Source: Alcanivorax limicola (GTDB lineage: Bacteria; Pseudomonadota; Gammaproteobacteria; Pseudomonadales; Alcanivoracaceae). From it: a stretch of 64,000 nt of DNA. Location of the stretch: the NCBI RefSeq assembly GCF_019931215.1, contig NZ_JAIOUB010000004.1, forward strand, positions 434,001 to 498,000. The letters are read 5' to 3'. A program made the position numbers and the translations under genes. Below the pieces are notes generated by a model. It did not search any database and was not told the DNA's origin. It was given only the letters and a program-made list of their open reading frames with translations. Below are positions 36,394 to 45,375 of this stretch, piece by piece; the first letter of the stretch is position 1, and the number at the start of each line of letters is the position of its first letter.

Positions 36394-37929
36394 ATGCCGA
36401 GCAAACATGTTGATGTGCTGATTATCGGGGCCGGCCTTTCAGGCATTGGCGCCGCCTGCCACCTGCGCACCAAGTGCCCGAACAAGAGCTTCGCCCTGCT
36501 GGAAGGCCGCGATGCCATCGGCGGCACCTGGGACCTGTTCCGTTACCCCGGCGTGCGCTCCGACTCCGACATGTACACCCTGGGCTACAGCTTCAAGCCG
36601 TGGACCAACGACAAGGCCATCGCCGACGGCGAATCGATCCGTGACTATATTTGCGAAACCGCAGACGAGTACGGCATCACCGATCACATTCATTTCGGCC
36701 ACCACGTAAAGAGTGCGGACTGGTCCAGCGAAGACGCGACCTGGACAGTGAAGGCGACCAACAAGAAAACCGGTCGCAGCACCTCTTTCACCTGTAATTT
36801 CCTGCTGTCCTGCACCGGCTACTACAACTATGCCGCAGGCTTCACCCCGGACTTTCCTGGCCGTGATGACTACAAGGGCACCTTCATTCATCCCCAGCAC
36901 TGGCCGGAAGATCTGGATTACAGCGGCAAGCGCGTTGTGGTCATCGGTTCTGGCGCCACTGCCGTCACCCTGATCCCGGCCATGGCCGACAAGGCTGCGC
37001 ACATCACCATGTTGCAGCGCTCGCCGACCTATGTGGCCACGGTGCCGGAAAAAGACGTTATCTCCATGCAGCTGCGCCGTTTCCTGCCGGAGAAGCTGGT
37101 GTATCGCCTCGCACGTACCCGCAATGTTGGTCTGCAGATGGGCGTCTACAAACTCAGCAAGACGCAGCCGAAACTGGTACGCAAAATGCTGCTGGGCCTG
37201 GCGAAGAAACAGCTCGGCAAGGATTTCGACATGAGCCACTTCACCCCCAGCTACAACCCCTGGGATGAACGGCTGTGTGCGGTGCCGGATGGCGACCTGT
37301 TCAAGGTCCTGCGCCGGGGCAAGGCATCCGTGGTCACCGACCACATCGACACCTTTACCGAAAACGGCATTCGTCTGAAGTCCGGCCAGGAGCTGGAAGC
37401 CGACATCGTGGTTTCCGCCACCGGTCTGGATCTGCAACTGCTGGGCGGCACCGACGTCAAGGTGGACGGCAAGCCGGTGGATGTCACCCAATCCACGGCG
37501 TATCGCGCGCTGATGCTCAGCGATATCCCCAACGCTGCCATGATCTTCGGCTACACCAATGCGTCCTGGACACTGAAAGCCGATATCAGCAGCGAGTACA
37601 TCTGCCGCCTGCTGAACCACATGGACAAGACCGGCACCCGCCAGTGCACGCCGCGCATGCGCGATGCCTCCGTGGTGGAAACGCCGTTCCTGGATATGCG
37701 CTCCGGCTACATCCAGCGCGCCGCCAACCGATTCCCGAAACAGGGTTCCAAGGCGCCGTGGAAAGTATTGCAGAACTACCTGTTTGATCTGGCACAACTG
37801 CGTTACACCAAAGTGGACGACGGCAGCATGGAGTTTTCCAACCCTGCGCCGGCGAAAATCCGCAAACCGGAACGCAGCACCAGCACCAGTACTGGCAATA
37901 AGGGCAAGGCCTTGAAGGCCTCAGCCTGA
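36394..37929 (+). CDS. almA: AlmA-like flavin-binding long-chain alkane monooxygenase
   Basis: 511-residue class B flavoprotein monooxygenase. It has the FAD motif IIGAGLSGIG near the N-terminus, GGTWDLFRYPGVRSDSDMYT, the Baeyer-Villiger-type fingerprint KGTFIHPQHWPE, the NADPH motif VIGSGATAV, and the segments DMSHFTPSYNPWDERLCAVPDGDLFK and SSGYIQRAAN-like RSGYIQRAANRFPKQGSKAPWK. These match my recollection of Acinetobacter and Alcanivorax AlmA closely throughout. It would act on long-chain alkanes or their subterminal ketones. Downstream of a terminator lies a serine esterase, a sensible partner for an ester-forming oxygenase. Confidence 0.85.
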   Translation: MPSKHVDVLIIGAGLSGIGAACHLRTKCPNKSFALLEGRDAIGGTWDLFRYPGVRSDSDMYTLGYSFKPWTNDKAIADGESIRDYICETADEYGITDHIHFGHHVKSADWSSEDATWTVKATNKKTGRSTSFTCNFLLSCTGYYNYAAGFTPDFPGRDDYKGTFIHPQHWPEDLDYSGKRVVVIGSGATAVTLIPAMADKAAHITMLQRSPTYVATVPEKDVISMQLRRFLPEKLVYRLARTRNVGLQMGVYKLSKTQPKLVRKMLLGLAKKQLGKDFDMSHFTPSYNPWDERLCAVPDGDLFKVLRRGKASVVTDHIDTFTENGIRLKSGQELEADIVVSATGLDLQLLGGTDVKVDGKPVDVTQSTAYRALMLSDIPNAAMIFGYTNASWTLKADISSEYICRLLNHMDKTGTRQCTPRMRDASVVETPFLDMRSGYIQRAANRFPKQGSKAPWKVLQNYLFDLAQLRYTKVDDGSMEFSNPAPAKIRKPERSTSTSTGNKGKALKASA

Positions 37930-37937
37930 ACCACAAG

Positions 37938-37962
37938 ACGCCGGGGCAACCCGGCGTTTTTT
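37938..37962 (+). terminator. Intrinsic terminator after almA
   Basis: ACGCCGGG (37938-37945) and CCCGGCGT (37950-37957) form an 8-bp stem with a GCAA tetraloop, followed by six T. This separates almA from the esterase gene that starts at 38015. Confidence 0.92.
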
Positions 37963-38014
37963 ATGGGCGGCAGTTTTTTCTACAACACAGGCACAACACG
38001 GAGCACCCGTCCGC

Positions 38015-39247
38015 ATGACCGCAGATACCGGACACAACGACGTCAAAGGCTTTGCCACACCGGCGTTCCGCGCGGTGGAAAATGTGTTTCGTCAGCAGCT
38101 GCGGCTTACGCCCGGCGGTGGTGCTGTCTGCATCTATCACCAGGGCGAAAAAGTCGTGGATCTGTGGGGCGGTGTGCGCGATGACGCTGGCACGGCCTGG
38201 CAGGAGGACACGCTGGCCGTTTCCTTTTCCACCACCAAGGGGGTCACCGCCACACTGCTGCATCAACTGGTGGCGGAAGGCAAACTGGATTACGACGACC
38301 CGGTGGCACAACACTGGCCCGAGTTCGCCGCCAACGGCAAGGCCGGCATTACCGTGCGTGATCTGCTGACCCATCGCGCCGGTCTGTATGGCATGCGCGA
38401 CCTGAAGCTGAGTTTCGAGGACCTGTGTGACTGGGACACCGTCTGCGCAGCGCTGGCCGCCGCACCCAGCAACCGCAGCAAGGCGCCGCATAGCGTGTAT
38501 CACGCACTGACCTATGGCTGGCTGGTGGGCGAAGTGATCCGCCGCGTCAGCGGTGAATCCATCACGACACTGGCACAACGTCGTCTGGCCGAGCCGCTGG
38601 GACTGGACGGGCTGTATATCGGCGTCCCGGAAGCGGCGCACCCTCGCGTCGCCATGTTGTTGATGGGGCGCCCGGCAGGGGCACCACCGCGCGCACCGTC
38701 CCTGGCCGGGCAACTGCGCAAGCAATTCGGCAGTGGCCTGCGCAGCAGTCTCGCCACCCTGCAGCAATACGGGCTGGCGCCGGACTTTTCGCCCTTTGAA
38801 GACGCCGTGACGGTACGCGGTTTTCAGCCGCGTAAGCTGGTGACGCCCGCCGCACTCAGCGCCGCCATGCCCGCCGTCAATGGCACGTTTACTGCGCGCT
38901 CCCTGGCACGCATGTACGCGGCACTGGCGAATGGTGGCGAACTGGATGGTGTGCGGATTCTGCCCGCCGAGATGCTGCCGCGCATCAGCGCACGGCAGGT
39001 GTTCACCCTGGATCGCGCCCTGTTTTCACCGATGCGATGGCGGCTGGGCTATCACCAGCCCTATGTGTTGACACGGCGCCGCCCACGGGAGGCATTCGGG
39101 CATTTCGGTTTTGGTGGCTCTGGCGCCTGGGCCGATCCCGCCCGCAACCTGTCTGTGGCCCTGACCGTCAATGCCGGCAGCGGCACTCCCTGGGGCGACA
39201 TGCGCATTCTCAAACTGGGCGCCGCCGCCCTGCGCAGCGCTGGCTGA
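38015..39247 (+). CDS. Serine hydrolase, beta-lactamase family (EstB/class VIII-like esterase)
   Basis: 410 residues, no signal peptide. The catalytic motif SxxK is seen as SFSTTKGVT, and the tyrosine motif as YHALTYGWLVGEV. The C-terminal HFGFGGSGAWADP replaces KTG of penicillin-binding enzymes with the HxG-like pattern of class VIII esterases. It would hydrolyse esters in the cytosol. GGAG precedes its ATG. Its position next to almA suggests it handles ester products, but a terminator separates them. Confidence 0.87.
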   Translation: MTADTGHNDVKGFATPAFRAVENVFRQQLRLTPGGGAVCIYHQGEKVVDLWGGVRDDAGTAWQEDTLAVSFSTTKGVTATLLHQLVAEGKLDYDDPVAQHWPEFAANGKAGITVRDLLTHRAGLYGMRDLKLSFEDLCDWDTVCAALAAAPSNRSKAPHSVYHALTYGWLVGEVIRRVSGESITTLAQRRLAEPLGLDGLYIGVPEAAHPRVAMLLMGRPAGAPPRAPSLAGQLRKQFGSGLRSSLATLQQYGLAPDFSPFEDAVTVRGFQPRKLVTPAALSAAMPAVNGTFTARSLARMYAALANGGELDGVRILPAEMLPRISARQVFTLDRALFSPMRWRLGYHQPYVLTRRRPREAFGHFGFGGSGAWADPARNLSVALTVNAGSGTPWGDMRILKLGAAALRSAG

Positions 39248-39253
39248 CATGGC

Positions 39254-40687
39254 TCAGGCCTGTGCGGGCAACCAGAACACGGCCTGTACACCCTGCTCCG
39301 GCAGATTGCGCAGACTGACTTCCCCCTGATGCAGCTTTGCCACTTCCGAGACAAGACTCAGGCCCAGGCCCGTGCTTTTGCGCTGGCTGCCCGGGCGCGG
39401 CAGGGAATAAAAGCGCTCGAAGATGCGTGCCAGCGCATAATCCGGAATCGGCGGCCCGGCATTGCTGACCATCAACCACACGCGCTCCGCATCACCATCC
39501 AGCACGATTTTTACGTCACCGTGATCCGGGCTGAACTCAATCGCGTTATCCAGCAGATTGCTGACCGCCTGTTCGAGCAGAAAACGCTCGCCGCGCACAC
39601 TCAGATTCTTGTCACACACCATCTGCAACGTGACGTTACGCGGTTGCGCGCGGGTCTGCTTGGCCAGGATTTCCTGTTTTACCAACTGCCCGAAATCCAG
39701 GGTTTCCACGCCGCTGAGATGCTGCTGCTTTTCCACCGTCGCCAGCGACAACAGCCGATCTATCAGGCGCTGCAAGCGCGCTGATTCCATATCAACATTG
39801 GTGAGAAAGCGCCGCTGGTCGGCCTCTGGCACATCGGCCTCTTGCAGCAGTTCGGTGGCCGCACGAATGGCCGACAGCGGCGACTTCATTTCGTGGGTCA
39901 GCGTGTGGACATAATCTTCCACGTACTGTTTGCCATCAATCTCGGCACGCATGGCGCCGGTGGCCTGCGCCAGCCGATCCAGCTCGCGTTCGCGCAAGGC
40001 CGGCGGCGCGGCGCGCTCGCCGCGCCGTAATTTTTCCACATAGGCCACCAGCTGCCGGATGGAGCGCGTCAGCCATAACGACAACACCGCACCCAGCAGC
40101 AACGACAGCAGCAGGATCAGGCTGCCGCGCTGCCAGAGCTGTTCCCGGGCCAGTGCGAGGAAGGGCTCGAAGCTCGCGGTCGGCTGCCCCACCGACAGCA
40201 CGCCCAGCAACTCGCCGCCGCGCTGTACCGGCGCCGCGACATACATGAAGCTGGTGTTTTCATCGCCGGGGTCCGTGCGTGTGGTACGTGCACCATACTC
40301 GCCGAGCAGCGTACGTTGCACATCTCGCCAGCCGGAAAAATCCGCGCCAATCAGAGTGCGGTCCGTGTGATACATCACTTGCCCGGTGAGGTCGGTCACA
40401 TACAGCACAAAGTCCGGGTCGGTCTTGTGCCGTGACCAGATGCGCGCATCAAAGCGCCGTGCGCCGTAGCGCTCCACCGCACGAACGAACGGCGCATCCG
40501 AGGCAAAATCCTGATCCCAGTGCAGCGCTGCCAACTCCGCCAGCAGATTGGCACTGTCGACCAGCACTTCCTCGCTGGCCTGGCGAATGGTCGACGGCAA
40601 TTGTCCGATCACACTCTGCATCACCAGCACCAGACCGCCGCCCACCAGCAGCAGCCACACCAGCATGATGCGCAGATTGATCGTCAC
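39254..40687 (-). CDS. creC: Sensor histidine kinase CreC
   Basis: Inner-membrane kinase partner of CreB. The 477 residues (E. coli CreC has 474) start at a GTG overlapping the creB stop. An N-terminal helix (MLVWLLLVGGGLVLVM) and a second one near 190 flank a periplasmic sensor with VLYVTDLTGQVMYHTD and SFMYVAAPVQRGGELLGVLSVGQP. The histidine box is YVHTLTHEMKSPLSAIR; the ATPase domain ends with IPDYALARIFERFYSLPRPG, very like E. coli CreC. It is last in a minus-strand run that starts with the sortase target gene. Confidence 0.9.
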   Translation of the reverse strand: MTINLRIMLVWLLLVGGGLVLVMQSVIGQLPSTIRQASEEVLVDSANLLAELAALHWDQDFASDAPFVRAVERYGARRFDARIWSRHKTDPDFVLYVTDLTGQVMYHTDRTLIGADFSGWRDVQRTLLGEYGARTTRTDPGDENTSFMYVAAPVQRGGELLGVLSVGQPTASFEPFLALAREQLWQRGSLILLLSLLLGAVLSLWLTRSIRQLVAYVEKLRRGERAAPPALRERELDRLAQATGAMRAEIDGKQYVEDYVHTLTHEMKSPLSAIRAATELLQEADVPEADQRRFLTNVDMESARLQRLIDRLLSLATVEKQQHLSGVETLDFGQLVKQEILAKQTRAQPRNVTLQMVCDKNLSVRGERFLLEQAVSNLLDNAIEFSPDHGDVKIVLDGDAERVWLMVSNAGPPIPDYALARIFERFYSLPRPGSQRKSTGLGLSLVSEVAKLHQGEVSLRNLPEQGVQAVFWLPAQA

Positions 40688-41400
40688 AACGACGCAGCGC
40701 CTGAGGCGGTGCTGAGACTGTAGCCCAGCCCGCGATGGGTGCGGATCGGATCGGCCGCGCTGTCGACCTGTTTCAGCTTGGCACGAATGCCCTTGATATG
40801 GGTGTCCACCGCCCGGTCAAAACTGGCGGCCGGGTCCTCCCAGGCGGCATCCATCAACTGGCTGCGACTGAGTACATGATCCGGTCGCTGCAACAAGGCA
40901 CTGAGAATCAGATACTCGTAGCGGGTCAGCACCAGCCATTGCCCCCGAAAGCTGATGCGTTTGGCCGCGTCATCCAGCACAAAGTCGGCGTCCTGGCCGC
41001 TGTGTTGCGGCTGTGCCACAACAGCGGCCGGCGACTGTCGGGTGCGGCGCAGAATCGCCCGCACCCGGGCGGAAATTTCCCGCGGGCTGAATGGCTTTAC
41101 CACGTAATCGTCGGCACCGATTTCCAGCCCGACAATGCGATCAACCTCTTCCTTGCGCGCCGTCAGAAACATCACCGGCACCTGCGACAGGGTGCGAATG
41201 CGGCGGCACAACTCAAAGCCGCTCTCGTCCGGCAAGCCCACATCCAGCACCACCAGATCCACAGGGTGCGCCTGCAACCAGGCCATGCCGTCGCGGGCCA
41301 GCGCGCTCCAGTGCACCTCAAAACCATCCGTGCGCAGTGCATAGATCAGCGCATCCGCAATGGCTGCTTCATCTTCAATGATCAGTATTCTGTCAGCCAT
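40684..41400 (-). CDS. creB: Response regulator CreB
   Basis: OmpR/PhoB-type regulator of 238 residues from the ATG at 41400. The receiver has LIIEDE, the phospho-acceptor in VVLDVGLPDESG (Asp53), FLTARKEEVDRIVGLEIGADDYVVKPF, and a winged helix with LTRYEYLILSALLQRPDHVLSR and VDTHIKGIRAKL. These features match CreB. In E. coli it binds TTCAC-N6-TTCAC direct repeats. A related repeat lies upstream of the sortase-target gene in the same transcription direction. Confidence 0.88.
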   Translation of the reverse strand: MADRILIIEDEAAIADALIYALRTDGFEVHWSALARDGMAWLQAHPVDLVVLDVGLPDESGFELCRRIRTLSQVPVMFLTARKEEVDRIVGLEIGADDYVVKPFSPREISARVRAILRRTRQSPAAVVAQPQHSGQDADFVLDDAAKRISFRGQWLVLTRYEYLILSALLQRPDHVLSRSQLMDAAWEDPAASFDRAVDTHIKGIRAKLKQVDSAADPIRTHRGLGYSLSTASGAASL

Positions 41401-41486
41401 ATCGGGTATCCCCGGCAGTCGTCCCTGGAATGCTGCCCATGCGTTACCGGAGGATTGTCCCGGCACCTCCGCCATACCGCAACTGC

Positions 41487-42080
41487 TCATCGCATTTCTT
41501 CCAGCCAGGCGGTGACCACATAGCGCAGCGGCCCGCCGCTCTGCAGCGACGCAAACGGATAGCAGGTCACCAGGCGCAACTCCGGTGTGCCGTATTGCAG
41601 GCTGATGTGCTGATTGCTGCTATCCACCACATCCGCGCCCGCGACACGGTACTGATAGATCTGCCCATCCACCCCCTGCAACGCCAGCGCATCACCTGCC
41701 TTGACCTGTTCCAGAAACGCCAGATGGCTGTCCTGATGTCCGGCGATCAGCACCGTCCCCGCCTCGCCCGGCAGGGCGCTGGCCGACAGATGCCCGGGGC
41801 CGAAGGCCAGCGCCTGACCGCTGACACTGGCCAGCACATACAGATGCCGCCCTTGCGGAGTCGTCAGCCGCGCCACCGGCCAGGTATCCGCCCAGGGCCA
41901 GGGCTTCACCGGGGCGCCGCTGGCCAGGGTCTGCTGCCAGGCCGAGGCAATCAGCCGCTGCGCCAGCCAGGCCTTGGCGTGCAGCCATAGCGCCTGCCCG
42001 GTCACCAGTGTTGCCACCAGCACCAGTGCACCGGCCAGGCACGTAGAGAAACGTTTTTTGCGCGGTTTGCACAGGATCAT
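41487..42080 (-). CDS. Class GN sortase
   Basis: Cysteine transpeptidase of 197 residues with an N-terminal membrane helix (LAGALVLVATLVTGQALWL). Catalytic residues are His115 in AGHQDSHL, Cys173 in LVTCYPF and Arg186 in GPLRYVV. Gram-negative genomes with such a sortase usually carry one dedicated substrate next to it, and here that is the vWA protein, whose stop overlaps the sortase start as ATGA. It likely attaches or cleaves the C-terminal YPQTS region of that protein in the periplasm. Confidence 0.92.
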   Translation of the reverse strand: MILCKPRKKRFSTCLAGALVLVATLVTGQALWLHAKAWLAQRLIASAWQQTLASGAPVKPWPWADTWPVARLTTPQGRHLYVLASVSGQALAFGPGHLSASALPGEAGTVLIAGHQDSHLAFLEQVKAGDALALQGVDGQIYQYRVAGADVVDSSNQHISLQYGTPELRLVTCYPFASLQSGGPLRYVVTAWLEEMR

Positions 42081-44176
42081 GCGCCTGCTCCCGACCGCCG
42101 TGCTGGCAGCATCCGCTGTATCGAACCCTGGAGCACCACCAGCAACCAGCACACCAGCGCCAGCCACCACAGGCGCGCCAGCCCCAGCGAGGTTTGTGGA
42201 TAAACATGGTCCACCGGATTGCGATTCGCCACGGCCTCGCGGGACAGTGGTTCCTCCGCACCGCGCACCGGCTGTTGTTCCACCGCCACAAAGCTGGTGT
42301 ATCGACTGGCCAGGCGATGCGCCAGTGCCACCGCAATGATGTCATCACGCACCGCCGCTTCCGGCTCGCCGCGCACCATGCGATCGCTCAACGCGGTAAT
42401 CTTTTCCCGGGCCCAGAGCGTGGCCACCCCGGCATGCTGTTGCGCTATCGGTATCACCACCTCCTGCTCCCATGGCACCGGCGATTTGCCCTGCACGGTG
42501 ATCGACCCGGGCAACTGCGGTGATGTCGTGCCGTCCGAGGCGAGCTTGGGGGTGAACTTGAGCGTAGCGATCAGCGGCTGGCCCGCATACAGGTCCGGCA
42601 AGCGCGACGGCCATATCTCTGCCTCCATCCCTTCCGGCAGCAGGATCTTCAGGTCCGTCAGCACCGGCTGCTCCAGCTTTTCAAACAGCCGCGCCATATG
42701 CTGCGACACCTCCGCCGAGCCGCCGATATAGGTGAACTGGCCACGACCGATCTCCGCCGCACGACGCAGCAGGTAGCTGTTGGGCGAGGCACCGATGCCG
42801 ACCGTAAACAGCCGGCCACGATGGATACGGCGCTCAATCATGCGCAGCACCGCCTCTTCATTGCTCACCGCCCCATCAGTGATAAAGATGACCTGACGCA
42901 GGTAGCCCGGTGTTGCCGGCGAGGCCAACGCGTCCTCCAGCACCGGCAGCATTTCCGTGCCGCCTCCGGCGTGCAGTTTGCCAACCCATTCTCCGGCGTC
43001 CCGGATGTTTTGCGTGGATGCCGGCACCGAAGCGCGATACAGCATGCGGTGCCGGTGGTTGAACTCCAGCACATTGAAGTGATCTTCCGGCTGCAAACGA
43101 CGCAGCGCATATTGCAGGCTCTCTTTTGCCTGGCGCATGCGCTCGCCCGCCATGGAGCCCGAGGTGTCGACAATCAGAATGACTTCGCGGGGCAGGCGCG
43201 GTTGCTCGCTGACCTGCTGACTGGCACGCGCCGCCGCACCAGAGAGACCTGGCGTCAGCATCAGCAAGCCATAGTGCTCCCCGTTCACCTCCTCGGTGAA
43301 CAGCGCCGCCTGGCTGTCGGCGCCCTCCGGCAAGCGCCAGCTGAGCACGAAATCCCGATCCATGGGCACCTGCTCCTGCGGCAACATGACCTGGTAACCG
43401 CGCCCGTCATAATCCAGACCAATGGCATGGCTCGGACTGGTCAAGACGTCCAGCGGCATCCCGGCATCCACATACACGCGGATGCGCGCCTGATGGGACG
43501 TCTCCGGGATCGCGCTCTGATGTACGATCGGGCCTTCAACCTGTCCTTCAATCAGCGCCACCTGACCAAAACCAGGCTGCGCGTCGGTATCCGTGGCATG
43601 CCCGGCAGGTCCTGGCGAGTAGCGTGGCGTCATGGTCATCGGGAAGCGCAGCCCGAAGGTCAGCGCATCCGGCACCAGCAACTCGGTGTACTCCAGTTCC
43701 ACAGAGACTGTGTCGCCAGGCGCGATATTGGCCACGGACGTGACAAACAGATTCGGGCGGCGCTGTTCCACCAGCCCCGCCCGCTGCCCCTGAGCGCGGG
43801 CCCGGGCATATATCTCCTGTGCCTGCTGCTTCTCGTGTATGGCACCGACGATGCGGCGCTCGCCCACCTGCAAGACCATACCGTGCACAGCGGCCTTCTC
43901 CGCCAGCGGGAACACATACTGGCCCTCGACAAAGCCGCTCCCCTGATGCCGGAACTGCTGTGTCACGGTGACATGGGCCACCGGCCCGCTGACGCGGATA
44001 TCCACCTCGGTATCCAGCAGCAGCGCTGGCGCCCAGGGCGATTCTGCCCCGCCGCGCACCAGCATGGCGCCGCTGCCGGCATTGTTGAGCCAGGTGTTCA
44101 GCGACGTCGGCACCGCCAGCGCCGGCTGCCCCAGCATGATGATCAGTACCACCAGTAACCCCGTTATTCTTGCCAT
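42077..44176 (-). CDS. Proteobacterial sortase target protein with VIT and vWA domains
   Basis: 699 residues. A signal peptide (LLVVLIIMLGQPALA) is followed by a VIT domain (residues about 50-170: VAHVTVTQQFRHQG, GQYVFPLAEKAAVHGM, FVTSVANIAPGD). A vWA domain follows with the metal-ion site DTSGSM (338-343) and later TDGAVSNEE. The C-terminus has the sorting-signal layout: motif YPQTS (659-663), a hydrophobic helix (LWWLALVCWLLVVL) and basic residues. The architecture is that of the single target of class GN sortases. The surface role is unknown; adhesion-like binding through vWA is plausible. Confidence 0.92.
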   Translation of the reverse strand: MARITGLLVVLIIMLGQPALAVPTSLNTWLNNAGSGAMLVRGGAESPWAPALLLDTEVDIRVSGPVAHVTVTQQFRHQGSGFVEGQYVFPLAEKAAVHGMVLQVGERRIVGAIHEKQQAQEIYARARAQGQRAGLVEQRRPNLFVTSVANIAPGDTVSVELEYTELLVPDALTFGLRFPMTMTPRYSPGPAGHATDTDAQPGFGQVALIEGQVEGPIVHQSAIPETSHQARIRVYVDAGMPLDVLTSPSHAIGLDYDGRGYQVMLPQEQVPMDRDFVLSWRLPEGADSQAALFTEEVNGEHYGLLMLTPGLSGAAARASQQVSEQPRLPREVILIVDTSGSMAGERMRQAKESLQYALRRLQPEDHFNVLEFNHRHRMLYRASVPASTQNIRDAGEWVGKLHAGGGTEMLPVLEDALASPATPGYLRQVIFITDGAVSNEEAVLRMIERRIHRGRLFTVGIGASPNSYLLRRAAEIGRGQFTYIGGSAEVSQHMARLFEKLEQPVLTDLKILLPEGMEAEIWPSRLPDLYAGQPLIATLKFTPKLASDGTTSPQLPGSITVQGKSPVPWEQEVVIPIAQQHAGVATLWAREKITALSDRMVRGEPEAAVRDDIIAVALAHRLASRYTSFVAVEQQPVRGAEEPLSREAVANRNPVDHVYPQTSLGLARLWWLALVCWLLVVLQGSIQRMLPARRSGAGA

Positions 44177-44290
44177 GAGACGCTCCTTGAGCCCTGTGTG
44201 CAGGGCGTGACCTTGCTATCCGGTCAGGAGAGTATTGCCAGGCTGTTTGGGGAATTGATGTGCGCCGCGTGTGCCTTGCGGGTGCCTTAT

Positions 44291-44306
44291 GTGAGCACTG
44301 TGTGAG
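44291..44306 (-). promoter_or_regulatory. CreB-box-like direct repeat upstream of the sortase target operon
   Basis: On the minus strand CTCAC-ACAGTG-CTCAC is a direct repeat of five bases with a 6-nt spacer. The E. coli CreB tag is TTCAC-N6-TTCAC, so both half-sites differ at one base only and the spacing is exact. It lies 115 nt upstream of the vWA gene, in the orientation of the vWA-sortase-creB-creC run. Autoregulation by CreBC is inferred. Confidence 0.45.
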
Positions 44307-44463
44307 GGCCGGCCCCGGAAAGAAATTGATCAATCATTGCACTCTTGTCCGCCCGGGCTGTTATTCTTGTCTGCTATCTCGTGGACTTCGCGCCCTGCTA
44401 CAGTGGGGTGAACGTCGTCGCAGCGCCATCGCAGCATCATCGCAGCACCACAGGACACTGATC

Positions 44464-45375
44464 ATGGCAGTAAAGCGCAAATCCGCAGCAACCAAGACCG
44501 CGCAGAAACCCGCCGCCACAGGCAAGGCCAGCGCGCAAAAAGCGTCCGCAGCAAAGAAAGCGCCTGTAGCGAAGAAAGCCCCTGCAGTGAAAAAGCCTCC
44601 TGCGGCAAAGAAAGCACCAGTAAAGAAAGCAGCAGCAAAGAAAGCACCGGCAGCGAAACAGGCACCCGCCGCGAAAAAGCCCGCAGCAAAATCCGCCCCG
44701 GTGAAAAAACCGGCCGCCGCCAGCAAAGCTGAAGCCGCAAAGAAAGCCAGCACACCAGACACCAAAACCAAGGCTGTGACCGGTGCTGCCGCCGACAAGA
44801 CGGCCAAACCAGCGGCGCCCAGACCGGCCATGCGCAGAAAATCGGTGCCCGCACCGTCTTCTCTCAAACGCCCGGACCCCTCACGCCCGGCCAGCAGACT
44901 GCCGCCACGCCCCGACGCTGGCGTCTCCCTGGTGGAGCGGAATCTGGCCGACCGGCAACGGGCTGCGGAAGCGCGTGCCAAACCGCCCAGCCAGGCGCAC
45001 GACCCGGATTACATGAACGCCGAGCAGCTGGCTTTCTTCCGCGACAAATTGCTGGCGCTGCGCGAAGACACCGTTGCGCATATCGAGGATGCAAAAGCCC
45101 AGCTGTCGTCGCCCCCGGAAATGAACGACGAACTGGATCATGCGCAATATGAAGAAGATGCGCGCATTGCATTGCGCATCATGGACCGCGAGCGGCTGCT
45201 GCTGCGCAAGATCGAAAAATCCCTGCAGCGCATCAGCACCGGCGAGTATGGCTACTGCCTGGAAAGTGGCGAGCCCATCGGCGTCGAGCGCCTGATGATT
45301 CGCCCGACGGCGGAATACTGCGCCGATATCAAGGCACTGCACGAAGAAAAAGAACGCTTCTTCGCAGACCGCTGA
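44464..45375 (+). CDS. DksA-like protein with a lysine/alanine-rich histone-H1-like N-terminal tail
   Basis: 303 residues from the ATG at 44464. Residues 1 to about 115 are Lys/Ala/Pro repeats of the type KKAPA (as in AlgP or eukaryotic H1 tails), expected to bind DNA or RNA. After a Pro/Arg linker, the C-terminal 130 residues are DksA-like: a coiled coil with NDELDHAQYEEDARIALRIMDRE, then GEYGYCLESGEPIGVERLMIRPTAEYC. Only Cys265 and Cys286 of the four zinc cysteines remain; the other two are Ser268 and Ile289. It may modulate RNA polymerase without a complete zinc site. Its stop abuts the next convergent gene's stop as TGATCA. Confidence 0.85.
   Translation: MAVKRKSAATKTAQKPAATGKASAQKASAAKKAPVAKKAPAVKKPPAAKKAPVKKAAAKKAPAAKQAPAAKKPAAKSAPVKKPAAASKAEAAKKASTPDTKTKAVTGAAADKTAKPAAPRPAMRRKSVPAPSSLKRPDPSRPASRLPPRPDAGVSLVERNLADRQRAAEARAKPPSQAHDPDYMNAEQLAFFRDKLLALREDTVAHIEDAKAQLSSPPEMNDELDHAQYEEDARIALRIMDRERLLLRKIEKSLQRISTGEYGYCLESGEPIGVERLMIRPTAEYCADIKALHEEKERFFADR

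Noticed and set aside
39254-41400. Dedicated proteobacterial sortase-system kinase and regulator
   Set aside because: Kinase length (477) and segments such as IPDYALARIFERFYSLPR and VMYVAAP-like FMYVAAP fit CreC better.
44464-44810. KKAPA-coding repeats as a CRISPR-like or satellite array
   Set aside because: The repeat exists at protein level with varied codons and no regular spacers.
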